From Paeniglutamicibacter antarcticus (lineage in GTDB: Bacteria; Actinomycetota; Actinomycetes; Actinomycetales; Micrococcaceae): a stretch of DNA of 64,000 bases. Below the pieces are notes generated by a model. The model ran no database searches. It was not told where the DNA came from and saw only the letters and a program-made list of their open reading frames with translations. The stretch is from contig NZ_CZJT01000088.1 in NCBI RefSeq assembly GCF_900010755.1, positions 62,001 to 126,000 of the forward strand, given 5' to 3'. The stretch's first letter is position 1. Every line of letters begins with the position of its first letter. Positions 62,166 to 64,000 of this stretch are shown one piece after another. The position numbers were made by a program, and so were the translations under genes.

Positions 62166-62980
62166 ACCAATTCCTCCTGGGGGATGTTCCGGCTCCGCAA
62201 GTGCTGACGGATCGGCATCACGGCCAATCCTCCGGATTCTGGGTGTTCGATGACGGCCACCGGATAGCGGTAGACCTCTTCAAGGATGTCGGGTCGCAGG
62301 ACCTCAACCGGGGTGCCGACGGCGCGGATGGAACCAGCAGAAAGCAACACAATGCGATCCGCATAGGCGGCAGCAAGAGACAAGTCATGCAGTACCACCA
62401 CGGCGGAAACCCCGGCCCTGGCCCTGGCCATCGTTTCGGTCAACACCAATTCCTGGTACCGGATATCCATGGCGGCGGTGGGCTCGTCAAGCATGATCAG
62501 TTGGGTTTCCTGAGCCAGCGCACGGGCAAAGGAAACTCGTGCCTTTTCGCCGCCGGAAAGAGTGGGGAAGGACCGTCCAGCCATCGTTGCGGTTTCCGTC
62601 AGTTCGAGGGCCTCAGCAATAACAGTTTCGTCGCGGTCCTCATGAACGCTGCCGGCCCAGGGAGCCCGGCCCATGCGCACCACGTCGGTGGCCGTGAACG
62701 CGAAGGAAACCCGGGCATCTTGCATCTGCACCGAACGGGTGCGGGCCAGCGCACCCACTTTCCATTGCTTCAAATCAAGGCCGTTGATCTGGATGCTTCC
62801 GGAATCCACGTCGGTGTCCCCGCATAGTGCAGAGAGCAGCGTGGATTTTCCTGCGCCGTTGGGACCAACCAGGGCGACAACTTCGCCGGGAAACAAGTCG
62901 ATATCAACATTGGCCAAGATCTTGCGCCCGCCAAGGCTCAGGTTCAACCCACGTGCGTGGACGATAGGGGAGTCGCTCAT
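62162..62980 (-). CDS. hmuV: Haem ABC transporter ATPase
   Basis: ATG 62980 overlaps the permease stop as ATGA and has GGTGG upstream; ATG 62986 is also possible. The 272-residue ATPase has Walker A GPNGAGKST, FPTLSGGEKARVSFARAL, Walker B LIMLDEPTAAMD and the H-loop VVLHDLSLA. It powers the FecCD-type permease encoded just before it. Linkage to HtaA genes indicates haem as substrate. No frameshift is seen. Confidence 0.93.
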   Translation of the reverse strand: MSDSPIVHARGLNLSLGGRKILANVDIDLFPGEVVALVGPNGAGKSTLLSALCGDTDVDSGSIQINGLDLKQWKVGALARTRSVQMQDARVSFAFTATDVVRMGRAPWAGSVHEDRDETVIAEALELTETATMAGRSFPTLSGGEKARVSFARALAQETQLIMLDEPTAAMDIRYQELVLTETMARARAGVSAVVVLHDLSLAAAYADRIVLLSAGSIRAVGTPVEVLRPDILEEVYRYPVAVIEHPESGGLAVMPIRQHLRSRNIPQEELV

Positions 62981-63999
62981 GACCATCCACCTGCCCCGCG
63001 GCGGGTACGGCGAATCAGCCAGAAGAAGAAGGGGCCACCCACCAGCGCCGTGAGCATGCCGATGGGCAAATCCGCGTGCGGGACTATGGTTCGCGCAGCG
63101 GTGTCGGCGGCGAGCAGCAGCACTGCGCCGCCCATGGCGCTTGCAGGCAACAGCACCCGGTGCCCTGGACCCACTGCCATCCGCAGGATGTGGGGTACCA
63201 CCAAACCAACGAACCCGATGATTCCTGCAAAGGCAACTGCCGCGGCGGTCAAGATCGCAACAAGAACGATCACCTGGCGGCGGAGGCGTTCCACGTCCAC
63301 GCCCAGATGGCGTGCGGGGCGTTCGCCCAGTGCCAGCAGGTCCAGCTTGCGGGTCAGGAACATTGCCAGCCCGATACCTAACAGTGCTGTGGGTCCGGCG
63401 AACAGCACGTATTCCCAGCGGGTGCCGTTAAGTGAGCCGAGCTGCCAGAAAATGATCTCCTCGCGGGAGGAGCTGTCTCCCATAAAGGTCATCAGTGCGA
63501 TGATCGCGCCTCCCACAGCATTCACAGCCACGCCCGTCAAGACCAACGTCACCACTTCGGTGCGTCCGCCCTGCCGTGCCGTGACATAGACAAGTGCGGT
63601 GGCGGCCAAGCCGCCAACAAACGCTGCGACGGCCAAGGTCCAGCTGCCCAAGAAATCCAGTCCGAAGACGATAACCACGCACGCCAGGGCGGCGGCTCCG
63701 GAGGAGACCCCGACGATGCCAGGTTCGGCCAGCGGGTTGCCAAATACCCCCTGCATGAGCACGCCGGCGGAAGCCAAAGCGGCACCGATCACGATGGCCA
63801 TGACCACGCGCGGGAATCGGATGGCCCAGAGAGCTGATTCCGCATGTGGGTGTTCCGGTAGCGTGCCCCAGGGGATTCCGATTTTGTGCAGCACGCTAGC
63901 AAGGACTTCGCTTGCTCCAAGGTTCATCTGGCCGATTCCCGCGGAGGCCAGGGCCAGAACCAGCAGGCAGCATCCCAAGAACGCGAAAAGGACAGTCAC
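62977..63999 (-). CDS. hmuU: Haem ABC transporter permease (FecCD family), start at or beyond window edge
   Basis: This FecCD permease has about ten helices and family motifs GVLMQGVFGNPLAEPGIVGVSSGAA, LGVDVERLRRQ and FVGLVVPHILRMAVGPGHRVLLP. The first codon visible is GTG at 63999, but no upstream sequence is available, so the true start may be outside. The haem-binding protein HmuT is expected just upstream, beyond the window. The stop overlaps hmuV. Confidence 0.92.
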   Translation of the reverse strand: MTVLFAFLGCCLLVLALASAGIGQMNLGASEVLASVLHKIGIPWGTLPEHPHAESALWAIRFPRVVMAIVIGAALASAGVLMQGVFGNPLAEPGIVGVSSGAAALACVVIVFGLDFLGSWTLAVAAFVGGLAATALVYVTARQGGRTEVVTLVLTGVAVNAVGGAIIALMTFMGDSSSREEIIFWQLGSLNGTRWEYVLFAGPTALLGIGLAMFLTRKLDLLALGERPARHLGVDVERLRRQVIVLVAILTAAAVAFAGIIGFVGLVVPHILRMAVGPGHRVLLPASAMGGAVLLLAADTAARTIVPHADLPIGMLTALVGGPFFFWLIRRTRRGAGGWS

Positions 64000-64000
64000 G

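Overview
The window is GC-rich actinobacterial chromosomal DNA. Gene content and protein style point to the Micrococcaceae, an Arthrobacter or Paeniglutamicibacter-like soil bacterium. This rests on the PcrA, SNF2, SucCD, HtaA and DUF6457 types and on frequent GTG and TTG starts, not on a marker gene. I see no insertion sequence, prophage or CRISPR array. Genes are dense, with many 4-base stop/start overlaps and strong GC-rich hairpins between convergent genes.

Layout. 1-5.4 kb: molybdenum cofactor and formate-dehydrogenase-like module (mobA fragment, DUF6457, moeA, fdhD, FdhF/YdeP oxidoreductase). 5.5-9.3 kb: ABC exporter, Nudix hydrolase, ROK regulator. 9.3-10.1 kb: gene-free stretch with a large hairpin and a possible small RNA, then tRNA-Arg(CCU). 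10.1-15.6 kb: membrane protein, PcrA helicase, sucCD. 15.6-25.5 kb: zinc alcohol dehydrogenase, SNF2 helicase, LOG protein, ROK sugar kinase, ferritin-like/VIT metal transporter, DinB protein and two small unknown genes. 25.6-34.1 kb: solute symporter, cupin regulator, APC permease, a small-membrane-protein operon with its own regulator and repeated operators, then a ureohydrolase and ThDP decarboxylase pair. 34.1-42.8 kb: formate/nitrite channel, PurU, flavoprotein, DUF2087 and DUF4190 proteins, inositol phosphatase, MarR/MFS efflux operon. 42.9-52.4 kb: a catabolic cluster (APC permease, CaiB-type CoA-transferase, PucR regulator, aminotransferase, glutaryl-CoA dehydrogenase, semialdehyde dehydrogenase, 3-hydroxyacyl-CoA dehydrogenase). 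52.4-56.8 kb: FMN-binding protein, App1 phosphatase, thioesterase, histidine phosphatase, siderophore-interacting protein. 56.8-64 kb: a haem uptake operon on the minus strand (HmuU, HmuV, a surface protein, two HtaA proteins, a DUF916 protein).

How the parts fit. The 43-52 kb cluster reads as nearly a full route from 5-aminovalerate (lysine breakdown) through glutarate and glutaryl-CoA to acetoacetyl-CoA. The same transaminase and dehydrogenase could take GABA, which the upstream ThDP decarboxylase/ureohydrolase pair could supply from 2-ketoarginine. The haem operon and the siderophore-interacting protein have DtxR-like iron boxes near their promoters.

The most unusual signal is a family of three dispersed elements of about 90 nt (16024-16113, 24796-24889, 55035-55120, all minus strand). 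They share a conserved core, two helices that change sequence but keep pairing, and a possible pseudoknot. Each lies 54-60 nt before the start codon of a small gene of unknown function. This looks like an undescribed cis-regulatory RNA. Other notable signals are a tandem TTTCC-N5-GGAAA operator present twice, a 31-bp MarR-type dyad, and an HtaA protein ending in a WxL-like domain next to a DUF916 gene.
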